Shown here in pieces: positions 27,701-40,734 of a DNA stretch of 64,000 nucleotides (positions within the stretch are counted from its first letter, which is position 1; each line of letters starts with the position of its first letter). Origin of the DNA: Wuchereria bancrofti (lineage: Eukaryota > Nematoda > Chromadorea > Rhabditida > Onchocercidae); contig SSBO01000001.1 of NCBI GenBank assembly GCA_005281725.1, positions 7,052,399 to 7,116,398 on the forward strand, read 5' to 3'. A program made the translations under genes and the position numbers. The notes below the pieces were generated by a model. The model was not told where the DNA came from. It made no database searches and was given only the letters and a program-made list of their open reading frames with translations.

Positions 27701-29190
27701 TTGGGATCATCTTGTGATAAATCGGAACATTCTATCAAAAGCCTTTATCAGCATAGTACTTTACTTCTTGAAACGCATGAAAATGGTCAAAAACGGTTGT
27801 TTATATTTTATCATTTAACATATCAAATTTATTTTTGTTGTAAAGAAAAGTTGTAAAAACAGGTTGAGCAGTTCCAGGCAATATAAGTTGTATCAGTTAA
27901 GAGGTTAATTGAAAAATTATTATAAATTTAGGTATTATCTGATACCACATGCAGTATTAGACGAGCCAGGAGCGACAAAACTTTTAAGGCAAGGGAAAAA
28001 ATTGCATGTTTACAACGATCATACATTTGTTGCCGTAAAAAGTCGAAGGTCAGTATTTGATGAGTAATAATAGTGACAACTTCCGTATTTTCTTTCTCTT
28101 TTCTTTTTCCGTCCTCAGTTTATATGCTTTAACATTATGTTATAGTGGTACGACTTGCAATGTATGCCATCAACGAATTGGACGAAGTAATTTTACCAAG
28201 CAAGCTTATCAGTGTCGAGGTGAAAGATAGTTTTATATTTACACATTAAAAATTTGATGAAAAAAGAAGGGAAAAACGGCAGTAATTGATTCGATTAAAT
28301 TAAAACATTTGATGAAAAATTATTTCATTCATTGATTTAATTAAGTTAAATAATTTATCTCAATTTTTTTGTTAGAAAAAGAAAAATTTCTATCAATTTA
28401 AAGTAATTCTTTGCAAATATTTTTTTCAATTTCGATTGCCAGTTCTAAAAAAAAAAATGGCACTTATAAACTGCCTAATTAATTTTTTTTACAAATGACG
28501 AGCTTTTGATCTTAATATTACTACTTTCATTCATTTATTAGTAAAATTTGTTAATTTTTGGTTCTATTCAACTCAGCTTTCAGTTTAACTTAATTAAATC
28601 CAAATTTTTAACACTAATTTTGTTATATTCAATTTTGCCTCAAAAAATTTTGATCAAATAATCTCTAATTTTGTCCAATTTAACTATTCCACTCTTTATC
28701 TTTCATTATAGATTGCTATATTGTATGCCATAAGCCATGCCATTATAAGACGGAATCTTACTGCACAGCAAGTAATGTCGACAAATTGAATATGTAAAAT
28801 TTTCATTATGTATTCCAATTTCTATTGTATTTCCGGATGAGCTTGTTTCGGTTAAAATCCTTCCTGGATATAATCAAAATTATCATATACAACTCAGATT
28901 TATTAACAATCTAATCTATGAAATGAATCTGAACACTAGATATCATCTAAGCTCATTCTGAGAAACTATAAAGCTTATTCTGGAAAATTCATAAGTAATT
29001 ATAATTATTATACAGAATAATGAACAATTACTTTTAAATGATTATTATAACACAAAAAAGATAACTTTCCTTTTCTTTTTTTCGTCGGATCATATGTAAC
29101 AAAGTATATTTCAGAACGAAAGATATTGATTGGGAATATCTTTTAACAAACAATCAAATCGATGAATTCATTTCTGAAGATGGCGTATAA
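21738..29190 (+). CDS. Membrane-anchored SMP-like / C2 / C1 domain protein (C2CD2- or PDZD8-like lipid-transfer protein)
   Basis: Predicted lipid-transfer protein of organelle contact sites, about 900 aa in 21 exons. Exon starts: 21738, 22154, 22475, 22653, 22891, 23080, about 23692, 24233, 24565, 24982, 25399, 25762, 26172, 26368, 26661, 27312, 27678, 27932, 28146, 28712 and 29115; TAA at 29188. The N terminus has one membrane segment (LTWLIMSWLIVGILCYFML). Residues about 45-240 resemble an SMP domain (WINDEYSTDWLNDTIGWLF, GKISIPEVNLKLMSS). A C2 domain follows (MRVKVIRAQRL, YVVLEMDEPAQ, PASEEILFEIYEG), then a Gln/Thr-rich linker and a very basic patch (around 27330-27430). Near the C terminus is a C1-type finger with all eight ligands (HX12CX2CX15CX2CX4HX2CX7C). 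No PDZ domain was seen. The exon 6/7 join is unresolved. The domains are clear; the orthology is not. Confidence 0.75.
26766..26945. repeat. (TTA)n-rich intronic microsatellite
   Basis: Imperfect TTA/TAC trinucleotide runs in the intron between exons 15 and 16 of the SMP/C2/C1 gene. Confidence 0.75.
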
Positions 29191-31503
29191 GAACATAAAT
29201 GAAGTATTATTGAATTAGTATACTATTACTCATCCTGGCGAAGTTGTCTTTGCTCCAAAAAAATATATATTACTTCAGTAAAATTACCGTTGATCGATGA
29301 AGTGTGAAAAAACGAAGAAAATTGAAATATCATCAGGTGACAATTAAAAAATTATGTTCATAAAATTCTGTAAATTAGTTTAATTCATTCCATGTTTCAA
29401 CATCATAAAGAATAAAAATATAAAACTAATATCTACATTTCGTTTTGCTATTGTGCTACAAAATGAAAAATTTGCATATTTCACAACTTTCATAATAATT
29501 AGACAAGTTTTTGTTTTCACCATCTCAACATAGCTTCCATCCAATCAAATCAGACCGAATTTCAGAATAAATCTTTTTATTATCAACCATTTATCATTTT
29601 TAATTGCCTAACACTATAATTTTATAGGCTTTTAAGCACAATGTTATCGGAAATTAATTATTAAGCACTTTGTTGTGATGCGATGTATCGATTATGAGAG
29701 AAATTTCGATGAATAAATAATTTGCTTGTCATAACATCGTCAAAAGGAATATTTATGCAATTATTTATAGCAATGAACTTTGTTAAAATTCTTAGAAAAA
29801 CGAAATTCTAAATGAAAAAAAAAAATGCTTTCTAAATTTGAGGTAACAGAAAAATTCTGAATTTCAAGAAACATTAAAAACAAATCATCAATGATGCATT
29901 ATTACAGTGATTTACAATGATTTTATCATGATATTTTCTCATTAGCATAATTCAACATAATTCCATCGCGATGATGTGTTGGCATTTTTCAACTATGATT
30001 TACCCTAATTTCTTATTGTTTGTTTTCATTTCGTGCATTTCGGTTAATTTCGTTTTTAAATTGCATGTGTCATATGTTTTATGAATGAGAATATGTAATT
30101 ATAATTGTTTATTGTAAGATCATGATTATTCATGGTTATATGCTAGCTTTATGATTTCGCGAATTGAGAATAAGTAAATTATATATGGTATAAAAGTTAT
30201 AGAGATAAAGCTTAAGAAAAAAATTCCTGAGAATTATCAGATTATCTCAATATGGACAAATCGGAAAATTTGATATAACTAAGTATGACTAATGTCTTCA
30301 CACCTAACTTTCATTATAAATATGATATTCTTTACGTTATCTCGAAATTTTCTCGAATTTATTTCGAAAATGATCCATAATTAGTACAACAATCGGATAA
30401 GGAAATTATTATCAATAAGGCGATGAAAGAACAAATTTAGAAATAACTCAAATTTGTGTCTGAAACTTTTCAGCAGAATAGTGGCCATCTGTAAGCAACA
30501 TTTACTTATTTCTATGATAACGTTGTATGTGAATGGAACGATAATTATTACCTTCCGTTGGATTTGCCGTATCCGAAACAACCCATATCCTAAAGATTTG
30601 GTAGTCATTTGTAAACAAGATGAATTACTGTGCAGACAAAATTATAATTACAATCTATTAAATTATCCGTATCCGAAAAATTATTAATATTCAGAATAAT
30701 TTTTGAAAAAAACATTGAAAAAAAACTTCTGAATTCTATTTTAATAGAAAAGATCAATAAAAGAAACTTTTGAGACGTAAGAAAAAATCCGGAAAACATG
30801 CTGAGATTAGTATATATAACTCCACTCATCCCATATCAATTGTTTCTGCCCTACTAAAATATTTTTGAATAGCTGAGATTGGATATTTCACAGTGACCAC
30901 ACTTGTAACAACGCGAGTATCAAATTAAATCCATGCCCAAGGTAGGGAATATATTTCGTGATTAGTACCTTTAATATATTGTGTTTTTCTCTCTTGTTCT
31001 ATTTTCCCCTACTCCCTTCTACTCTGAAAGATCTCATTTTTATGAGGATACCCTCAGTCTCTTCACTGTTTTATTTTATCATTTTTCTCAGTTGCATTTG
31101 TGTACTTTTCAATCTTTGTTATGGTTTTTCTCAACATGTTTTTATTTCTGTACTATTCTATCACTTTATTATTTGTTTTATAGTAATTTTCATCTAGGTA
31201 ATTTTGACTAGGACATTTTGAAATTAGCTAAGTTAAGTCTGCTATTATCTACCGTCTTTTTCTTTTCAAGTCAATTTCATTTATTAGTCTAATTTGGAAT
31301 CTTGAATTTTTTTAGCTTATTTAATTTTGAATTTGTTGAGATGGTCATTTTGCTACAATTGCCATTTGAAAGTTATTTTTTAAAAGGTTTGGTTAAAATT
31401 ACCATTACTGTGCATTGTGAATGCGTTCCCTGCATGTTTACGAGATCAGTGCTTGATGAAGAGATTTCTGATTACAGACATAGCTGTCCTTACATCGTTT
31501 TTC
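29191..31503. other. Intergenic region upstream of the prp-19 gene
   Basis: AT-rich, with no exon chain found. The part just upstream of prp-19 (30960-31330) is pyrimidine-rich on the + strand, as expected before trans-splice acceptors; its short Phe/Ser/Leu frames are low-complexity. Confidence 0.6.
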
Positions 31504-31505
31504 AG
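31504..31505 (+). promoter_or_regulatory. prp-19: Splice acceptor abutting the prp-19 start codon
   Basis: CATCGTTTTTCAG runs straight into the ATG of prp-19. If the spliced leader is added here, the mRNA 5' UTR is the leader alone. A conventional 5' UTR exon is the alternative. Confidence 0.5.
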
Positions 31506-34500
31506 ATGTCGGCATTGTATACGTGTTCAATCAGTGGGGAGCCAGCTGAGGTACCCGTTGTATCGCCTATTTCTGGACGAATTTTTGAAAAACGACTTAT
31601 TGTGAAATATATTAACGAAAATGGCACCGATCCATTTAAAAACGAAGCACTTACTATAGATCAGGTAAATACCATAAATATTTTGGTTTGGTTTTTCTTT
31701 AAAAAATTTGAAAATTCAATGACTGCTACGGAAATATCAATCATGTGTTTTTTTTTATGTTCTATTTTTTGATTTTTTTTCTTCAATTCATTTCTGCCTC
31801 GTAGTTAGTTGAAATCAAAACTGATGTGGTGAATGCAATGCCGCGCACTATCACGGCAACATCAATACCATCAATGTTGAAAGTGCTACAAGATGAATGG
31901 GATGCATGTATGCTGAACAGTTTCATGTTACGTGAACAACTCCAAAATGCACGTCAAGAATTATCTCATACATTGTATCAGGTTAGTGCATCAGTTTATT
32001 TTGCAGTGAATGTAACATGATATTTTTCTTTTTGACTACTATGCTTTAATTTAAAAAGGTTCCATTTTTTGTACAATATTAGTTTGTGAAATATATTAAG
32101 CACTGTGTGAAATTGTATAATTTGATTTTAACATTAACTTAACGTTAAAGTTTGGAAAACATTGTGAAGTCTTAATGATTCCTTGAAATTTCCTTCTTCT
32201 TTGTAGCATGATGCCGCTTGTCGTGTGATTGCGCGTTTATCGAAAGAACTGAATGCAGCACGTGAGGCGCTTTCAACACTGAAACCACAAGCAGCGGTTG
32301 ATGTTGGCAATATACAGGATGAAATGGAAACAGTCGATGAAGGTGTCATTTAGATCTATTAATTTGGAACAGCACAGTACTAGAATATCGAAGACATCCA
32401 GTTCCTCATCCAATTTCATCAATATATTTTTGATTGAGAGAGGTTTTAAAATTCTATATTTATTAGGTGTGCAAGGAATCAACGAAGTGGTACTGAAAAA
32501 ATTGCAAGACAAAGCGGCTACTTTAACGGCTGCACGAAAACAACGTGGAAAGAATTTGCCGGAAGCATTGTCAAAACCAGAGCAAGTGAAGACATTCATG
32601 CAGATGGCATGTCATACCGGAATTCATAGTACAAGTGTGCCTGGATTGACAGCTCTTGATGTTCAGGTAATTTTGAATGTTAATTGGGTTTTTTCGGATA
32701 AATTATTCAAGAAACTGGGTGGCGGCAAATTCTTAAGAAAAAGTGAGCATGATAAACAAATTATCTTTCAGGACAGTATGATACTGACAGGTGGAGTCGA
32801 CAAAGGTGTTGTTTTGTTTAATAGTGAAACAGAAACAGTTACATCAACATTCAAAGGACATCAAAAGAAGATATCGGCTGTTATTCTTCATCCAACGAAG
32901 GAAACATGTCTTTCGGCATCTTCTGATGGACAAGTACTGTTTATACATCCGAAAAATTTAAGAAAAAAAAATTCGTTAAGTTTTAAGATGCAAACCTAAC
33001 TCCAAAATTTGTAGGTTGGATTTTTTCTTAAAAGACGTCCAACACTGTGATTCCTGACTTCATAAATTATTATAGTGCGTTGTTAGGATTGAAGATTTCT
33101 GCTGTTAGTCTCTAATTATTTTGTAACGCAGTTTAGGTCCGAGTTTGGTCCATCAAAGAGGAGGCTTGTCGTCATGTAATTGAAACCCATGAAAGTGCTG
33201 TCACTGATATATCTTTGCATGCTACTGGTGACTACGTCCTATCTGTTTCGAATGATTCTTCATGGGCTCTGTCTGATATTCATTCCGGAAAAACTCTTTG
33301 CAGAGTATGCATTTTTTTTCTTTCTTTTCCTTATTGAAGATTCCTAGATTCCTTTAAGTTTTATTAGCTGTAAGTTTTATTATCTAGATCAATGCTTTGA
33401 TTTTTATATTTTAAAATGCTTTGCATTTTTTGATTTCTTCAAGATGTTATTCAGTTGAAGTTCGTGACAATATAATGGATGGAAGTAAAGATGCATCTGA
33501 GTTTGGAAAATAATAATGCCTATTTTGTTTTAATATTGTCCAGTGTTTACCTAATTCAGGTCCACTCTGACGATAAAAACAAAGTACCAATTTGCTGTGG
33601 ACAGTTTCACCCAGATGGTCTAATCTTTGGTACTGGAACAGCAGACTCCATCGTAAAAATTTGGGATTTGAAAGAGCAAACAAATGTTGCTAATTTCCCA
33701 GGCCATCAAGGTTTTTTCTTGTTGCACTATTCGTTATGCTAGATTAAGTTGAAACGATGAAGTTGTGTCAATGTTTTCAAGAATTTCAAAGAGACGGACT
33801 TTTTATTTATCAGATTTCCACTGTACAAAAATAATATGCTGAACTTTGTCGCATATTTGCTATGCTCTATATTTATTTCAGACTACTGAAATTTTTTTTT
33901 TGTTTTTTCATTCCGGTCGACATAAACATGCGAAAAAAAAATGGGTTGTTAGTTATGGAGAAATGTGAGCAAGGCATACTGGGGAGCAGTTAGTGATTGA
34001 ATTTAAGTGAAATAAATAAATAAGAAGATAATTTTCCAAGGTATGGTGAAAGCAATCGCATTTTCTGAAAATGGTTACTATTTGGCTACTGGGGCAGAAG
34101 ATGGTGAAGTAAAGTTATGGGATTTAAGAAAACTAAAGAGCTTCAAAACAATGACAATTAATGAAGGGAAACATACGGTAAGTTTGTTTGCCACTGTCAT
34201 TTTTTTACTCTTCAGATTAAATTTAAGAAATGTTGGAATTGGGATGAAATTTAAGATAAAAAATATTTAAATTAGGATGAAGAATACTCGAATTTAAATT
34301 TCAGGATAATGGAAAATTACTATGTTTTAGACCACTGTTCTGAAATTACAGGTGTTGTGTCCATCTAAACTGGCTTGTTGTTTTGTTTTAGAAATAAAAC
34401 AATAATACAATTTCTTGTATGCTTGTATTATTGTTTTAATTTATGAAAAAATAGTCTTAGGAGTTGTCTACATATTTATCGATGGACTCTCTTATGATGC

Positions 34501-34865
34501 AACTTATTAAAGTATTTTGCACCGATGTTAATGAAAAAAGCTATTCCACTGTATTTCGAAAATACAGTGTTTATTGATTGGTACGAATCGATTGTTACGC
34601 ATGTATGTTCTGTCATAGCAGTGTTTGAGTTGAGATTGTTTGATTTTTGCAGCTTTCGGGAATTTGCTTCGATCAGTCAGGTACTTATTTGGCAGTAGCA
34701 GGAGCTGATGTGCAAGTGATACATGTCAAACCATGGACAGTACTTTCTACGTTAACGGAACATAAGGATGCCGTTACATCGGTACGATTTGGACGTGATG
34801 CACACAGTGTTTTGTCGGTTGGTATGGATCGGTCGTTACGCATCTATGCTTCATCACAACAGTGA
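31506..34865 (+). CDS. prp-19: Pre-mRNA-processing factor 19 (U-box E3 ligase with WD40 domain)
   Basis: Core member of the Prp19/NineTeen complex, which acts in spliceosome activation as a ubiquitin ligase. Nine exons join in phase (31506-31664, 31805-31981, 32207-32342, 32467-32666, 32772-32933, 33137-33304, 33560-33710, 34041-34177, 34653-34865) to 500 residues, close to the roughly 504 of the human protein. The first exon encodes the U-box ([20 protein letters not shown]). Exons 2 and 3 form the coiled-coil tetramerisation region ([19 protein letters not shown]). Exons 5-9 encode WD40 repeats (for example [10 protein letters not shown] and [11 protein letters not shown]), ending [11 protein letters not shown]. 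No lesion was seen. It is the first gene of a three-gene same-strand block with ulp-1 and the ornithine carrier. Confidence 0.95.
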
Positions 34866-35867
34866 TTTGAATTTCAAATTCGGCATTGTTTATTTGCAAA
34901 TATTTGGTTAAGCTTCACCAGAATTCTGTCAATACAAAAATTGATTTTTCTGAAGTCGTTGATTGGATTTTCCCTCATTTGTTTTCGTCATTTGTTTGGT
35001 AAATACATCAGAATCGTTTTTAGGAATTGTTAAAATAATAATGCCGATTGGCTTTTGACTATCGCACCTGAGAATTAACGTTACTCTGGTCTGTCATTAA
35101 TTCCAAAACATTTCAGAAACTGTCAGTAATTCATTGTTTGTTTGTTTGTTCATTTCTAGTTTCGTGCATATCCTATTTACAAGCAACAACAGCATTTAGT
35201 TCGGAATATTTCTTTGTGGCTAGTGATGGAATTTCCTTACCACAGTAGATATTTCATAGTTGAGTAAATATCTGGAATTGGCTATGGTACTGTTTTTGCT
35301 TGAACATGCTATCAATTTTAAGTATGAAAGCGTTTCCATTTTAAGTATGAAAGCGTGAAACGTTTCACAAGAATAGGTCAGGCACATCATTTTCATGTAA
35401 TCGAAAGAAATGTTTTGCAAATTTGATGCTTTCCAAACTTTACCGTTTTTATTTTGCATTGCAGTAAAACTTCTAAATGAAATAAGAGCGGTTGTTTTGA
35501 TGTCTTTACAGTATTGATGTCTGCTGTGGCTGGAGTATCATCCGTTTGTTGCAATTAATTTTTACAGAATCCGAAAATTGGAGTGGTCTTGGAAATAAAT
35601 ATATTGCATATTTAACTTAAGTTTATTTGTATTTCTAAAAGAAGGGAGCGGTAAAGTTGTCGACTATAAGAAATATTCTAATTGTTTGGAACTTGGTGAT
35701 TGGCTTTGATCACTTAGGTTTGGATGAAATAAAAACGAATTACATGCTTCTCGTTTTGGATCACTGAACTATGTTGACGCAGTAGTTGTGATACTTAAAG
35801 TCTGGCATTACAAACTTGCTGAATTATACGAGCAAAGTTTCGATTACAAAATCTTCGGATTAATTTT
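34866..35867 (+). other. prp-19/ulp-1 intergenic spacer
   Basis: About 1 kb between the prp-19 stop and the ulp-1 acceptor, with an AATAAA-type signal near 35598. No coding exon was seen. Its length is compatible with, but does not prove, a polycistronic spacer. Confidence 0.5.
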
Positions 35868-35869
35868 AG
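35868..35869 (+). promoter_or_regulatory. ulp-1: Probable trans-splice acceptor for ulp-1
   Basis: GGATTAATTTTAG lies 12 bp before the ulp-1 ATG, the expected place for leader addition to a downstream operon gene. Usage is inferred. Confidence 0.45.
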
Positions 35870-35881
35870 CAGTTTGCATCG

Positions 35882-38800
35882 ATGTCTAAAATTAGAATGG
35901 AAAATCGGTCATATCGATATTCGGTGTATGGAAATAAACGGAGAAGATTGGAGCCTGTCAGGCAACAAATAGTTTCGAATATTACAGCGACGAAAAAAAA
36001 AAAAAGCCTCAACTCTGGTTTTTTCGGTTTGTTTTGTATATGGCACAGTCGTTTGGTTCCTTTGAAATTTCAGAAAAAAACTGAATTATTTGATGCGGTT
36101 CTCAATTATCTGGTGACAAATTTGAAACCTTGGAAGCATCAAATTTGTAGGCTTTATCTCAAGATTTGTTGCACCAGTGACAAATCTTTTTCGACCATCA
36201 GTTGCAAGTGAAAAAACATGCACTTCAAATTCTGATTCTACTTATTCTGGACGTTTGAGTAAGGGACCAATAAATGGCACTGCTCAACAACTCAACAAGA
36301 AAGGAACTAATGAATTAATGAGTATGATGTTTTGATTCATTTAAGATGTAGGAAATTTAGAAAAAAATTTGGTTAAATAGATCAAACAATTGTTTCACTT
36401 CAGTCAACTCATATGTCGTACCAAGAAATGCGCTCCAGCAGTTTCAGGAAAGTGAAAGGAAGTCCTTGATGTTCTGTAACTTACTTTTAATTTTGGTTAA
36501 ATAGTTATTTCACTTCGTAAGATATTGTAACGTGGATTCTGGATAGAAAAAGATGTATTGTAAAAAAAAGGACAGCCAGAATCATCAGTGGATAAAATAA
36601 TTAAAGTAATCTCATAAATGATATGTTTTTTTTCGTGCATTTTGTGGTATTCTTACTGCACTATTATGAGATGATGTGTTACACCGATCATTGCCATCCT
36701 TCATTGTTATTGATTATTGCTTGGAAAAGTATTACATTTAGCTGGTGACGATGACGATCCAGTAATTATCGAACAAGAGGATTCTATTTTACATTCACTG
36801 ATTTCAAAAAAAGGTTAGTTTCACATTTTTTATTCACATTATTTCTAGCTGCTTTTTCTCTTACACCAAAAGTTTTTCGAGTTTCCACTGGCTTTTAGAT
36901 TTATATTCTGGTGGAAGCACTGCTGAATATATGGAAGATAAGGAAAACGAAAAGGAAGACAAAATAAAAGGATCGAAAGGCAAAATTTCAGTTGAGAAAA
37001 AAAAGTCATTAAATGCATTCGTCGCAGCACCAACATGGGGTAAAAGTTAATTTATTCATTTACAACAAGAAGAGCATTGAAATTCTATAAATCAAAATAT
37101 GGTATAAGAGACGAATGAAAGAGGAGAATAAAGATTTGATTTGCATTAAGCAGCCAGTTAATGATGAATGAATTCACAAGGGATTAGAAAGTCGATTTCG
37201 AAGCATTGTTCATTTCGGAAGACAAAATTTTCGATTGTTGATGAAATTCTTGGGAAATAAAGGAACCGGATGAAATATGCAGGATATTTTCAGCCTCCAA
37301 TAAGGATGCTTTTTGGCAAAACAGTATGAAAGATGACTCGTTGAGGTACGATTTACAGTCAGAACAGCCAGAGCACAGCATAAGTCAACAGATTTCACCA
37401 TCTCATTCACGAGAAGGTTCTCTAATTTCTATTCCTGTATGTTCACTCGCATTCATTTCCTAAGGCTAGATTGACCAGAGTCTAATGCAGACGGCGTATT
37501 TTCTTTTTTGTTATCGTTTTATGCAATATCAAGTAATTTTTCTCTGCTACTAGCATTACTTACAATTCGAACATTTTATTCTCGGAAAAATTTGGGCGTT
37601 TTGAAAGAGTTATTAAAGCAAGGATATAATATTAATCACACTAGTAAGATCTTTCTTTTTATTCGAGTGTTTAGGTTCAAGCGTTTTGTCGGATAAGTGG
37701 GAACGTCGACGAACATTATCTTCAGCCAGGTGTTTTCTTTTTTGGTTCTTGGTTTAATATTTGTAAAAACAAAGTTAGGTTGGAAACTCTCTAATCTGAA
37801 CAGTAGAAACTACAAAAACTCATCTTTATTTTTTTTCAGATTTATACTTGAAATTTATGTTTCAATAATTGTAGGAACACGTTATCAATTCGCTACTCAC
37901 CATACAGGGTTTTTGTACCGGTGAATCTCGGTGCTGACATAAAGGGACGCTTTGGTGGACAGGTTAATGTAAGTATATCCATTTTTATGGCTTGTCAGAC
38001 TTATTCATAGAAAACAAAAAAGTAAGAATTTACTGTCTTACATGGATTATTAGCATTAACAGTGATATCAAGCTAGTATTGTAATTTGGACAATTCATCA
38101 TATGCGTTTTGGTCCATCTCACTTTGTTCCTTGCCAATAATTTCAATAATCCTTAAATCAGAACATCCAGATATTATTTGAATATTCAGTGTCTCTATAT
38201 TTTCCATTTTAATTGATGTAATTATCTAAACTTTTTGAGATTTCAGGTAGTCGACAAGGAAGGCAAAGAACATTACAGGAAATTTCTGGAAGAAGCAGGC
38301 ATCCTTAAAGCAGAAGTAACACTTCCCTACAATAATGAAAAGTACATTTTGCTTCAATTTTATGAAAATTTATAAACTATTTCAGAAATTTCCATAAGAA
38401 TTAGTTTTTTAATTTAAGGAAGCAATCACTCAAGAAAACAAATTATCTGGAACTGCTACAAAGAGGCCAGTCTGCATTAAATGCCGTTTGTACTTCATCA
38501 GCAAATTTATCACGAAAAGGATCCACGGCAACGAATAGTTCGGATAATATTGTTGTTGTAGAAAAAACCAGTAGTGATAGCGAAGCCAGTGAATATTCGA
38601 ACTACAACATTCAGGGAAGCAGGTCGCATTTTGCAGATATTTTTTCCACTATCCTGCTTGTAAGACATGTCATTTTGATTTGTAATTTGCATCCAGTTGC
38701 TTTATTTGAGATTCTATGATATTGCAGGGAAGGAACTTGTATTACTGGAAATACAAAGCACCGTGATGATTTCAAAGCTTTATGGGAAAAAGAAAAAAAT

Positions 38801-40734
38801 ACGAAATTAGTGGCAAAGCATCGTTTAGCAATGCATCATCAACAAGCTGCTCTAAGGGGTCGTCGTGCCAAAGAATTGCAGATTCAGAAACGTTTAATGT
38901 AATACTTCTTGTTGACTTCTCGATTCTAAAATTTTTATTCATAGTGGTATGTTACAACATGTGTTTTATTTGTTTGCAGTGAAGAAGCACGACGGGATGA
39001 GGAATTGAGTTTGGAAGAACAGCTGAGGAAAAAACTGACTCTCACCGGATACGTTTTTCGTCCGCGAAAAGTGAAGGATGAATTTCCGGGTATATTTTTT
39101 ATTAGCAAAAGCTGGTAATTTTAATTCGAGAAATTGTAACGCTGAGATTTCCAGCTGTTCTAAAAAAATTTCTGCCATTATTGGTAGGTCATCAAAACTC
39201 AAGAATTATCATTGTAGAACTTGATGATGAAGCTTTACTGGTAGTAGAACGTGCTTGGAACCGAAAATTGCCGTTGAGTGAGAAATTATCTGATGAAATA
39301 ACACGGAAGGACTTGCTAACGTTGAAAGGACTTGATTGGCTTAACGATGAAGTAATCAATTTTTATATGAATCTCATCTGTCAACGTTCACAGAATGATG
39401 AAAGTTTACCAAAGGTGAATTTGAAGTTATATAGTATTGTTTAATATTTTAAAAGCTTATGCTGTAATGTTTAAATATTACAAATAGTTGAAACATAGAT
39501 TAATTGTTGTGAGTTGGTAAAAATGATCAATAAAAAGTGTGTGTTTTGTTATTAAGAACTATTCATTAGAATAAAAGTGATCAATAAAATCTTATTTGAA
39601 TTTGAAATTTGCTCTAGGTTTGATTGATATAATTTCCTATATAATTTTCTAATGAATGCTTCCTAATAACAAAAAAGTTATATCTGTTTAAATTTCCAGT
39701 AATTTGCATTCCTTTTAATTATTACTTGCAAATTCGTATTTTCTTGAAAAATTACCAAGTAATTAGGTAATTTATCTTTTATTTTCGAATAATAATGAGT
39801 CAAGATTAAGATACTTGATTTTGACTTCAATGGATTAACTTTTCATACTGATTTAGGTGTATGCGTTCAACTCATTTTTTTATTCTACACTAGTTAGTAA
39901 GGGATATGCATCTGTTAGACGTTGGACACGCAAAATTGATATATTTGCGTACGAGCTATTATTGATTCCTGTTCATTTGGGTGCTCATTGGTGTCTTGCT
40001 GTAAGTACTTCATTTTTCAAATTTTATTGTTTTTGTCCAGGAAAAAATAGTTTTATTTTGTGAGGTATTATTTAGCATCTACACATTTTGTTGCGGTTTT
40101 TTCAGGTTATTGATTTCAAAAATAGGATAATTGATTATTATGATTCAATGGGTGGGAACAATGACTGTTGCCTGGATGTTATGAGGTAATCTGCCTTTAA
40201 TTTGTATTTTAGTACTTTTTAGATGACCTACTGTTTGTAGAATTTGATGATGTTTCAACTACTGTTTCAAGTACTGTTGTCCAAGTTGCACTTTTTTATT
40301 GGCATTAACTACTAAAATAACTACTAAAACTAACCCTCACTTTCAACACTTTGTTTTGTTTCAGCGAATATCTTTGTGAGGAATCGTTAGACAAAAGAAA
40401 GAAAGAATTCGACCTTAGTGATTGGCAGCTTGTGAATCGTGACGTTAGCTTTTTAACAATTAATGAATAAATTTAAGCTTTCGAAGATTCTGTTCAATTT
40501 TGGAAGAATGATAGAGCTAGAAGAGATCTGTAAAATAGTTTTTGTGTAATAAACTGAAGTGGGGTCATATTTTAGGATATTCCGCAACAAATGAATGGTA
40601 GTGACTGTGGAATGTTTGCATGTAAATTTGCAGAATATGCAGCACGGCGTGCTCAGATCTCTTTCAGTCAGGATCACATGCCATATTTTCGTGAGCGGAT
40701 GGTCTACGAAATATGTCAAAAAAAACTTTTATAG
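35882..40734 (+). CDS. ulp-1: SUMO-specific cysteine protease, Ulp1/SENP family
   Basis: Predicted C48 protease that matures SUMO and removes it from targets. Seventeen exons were traced: 35882-36017, 36151-36321, 36742-36813, 36899-37039, 37294-37436, about 37619-37643, 37675-37729, 37875-37968, 38247-38341, 38419-38622, 38728-38898, 38980-39089, 39155-39414, 39857-40000, 40106-40185, 40365-40443 and 40576-40734; about 712 residues. The N-terminal two thirds are charged and low-complexity, with a basic KRRRLEP patch that may be a nuclear signal. The catalytic domain starts near [20 protein letters not shown]. The triad is visible: His in HLGAHWCLA, Asp in [10 protein letters not shown], Cys in [15 protein letters not shown]. 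The C terminus [15 protein letters not shown] is typical. The small sixth exon is uncertain; a larger version using the TACTAG acceptor at 37549 would need a different donor in exon 5. Confidence 0.9.

Noticed and set aside
30958..31211. Hydrophobic + strand frames before prp-19
   Set aside because: Pyrimidine-rich pre-acceptor sequence; overlapping frames are all Phe/Ser/Leu and show no conservation.
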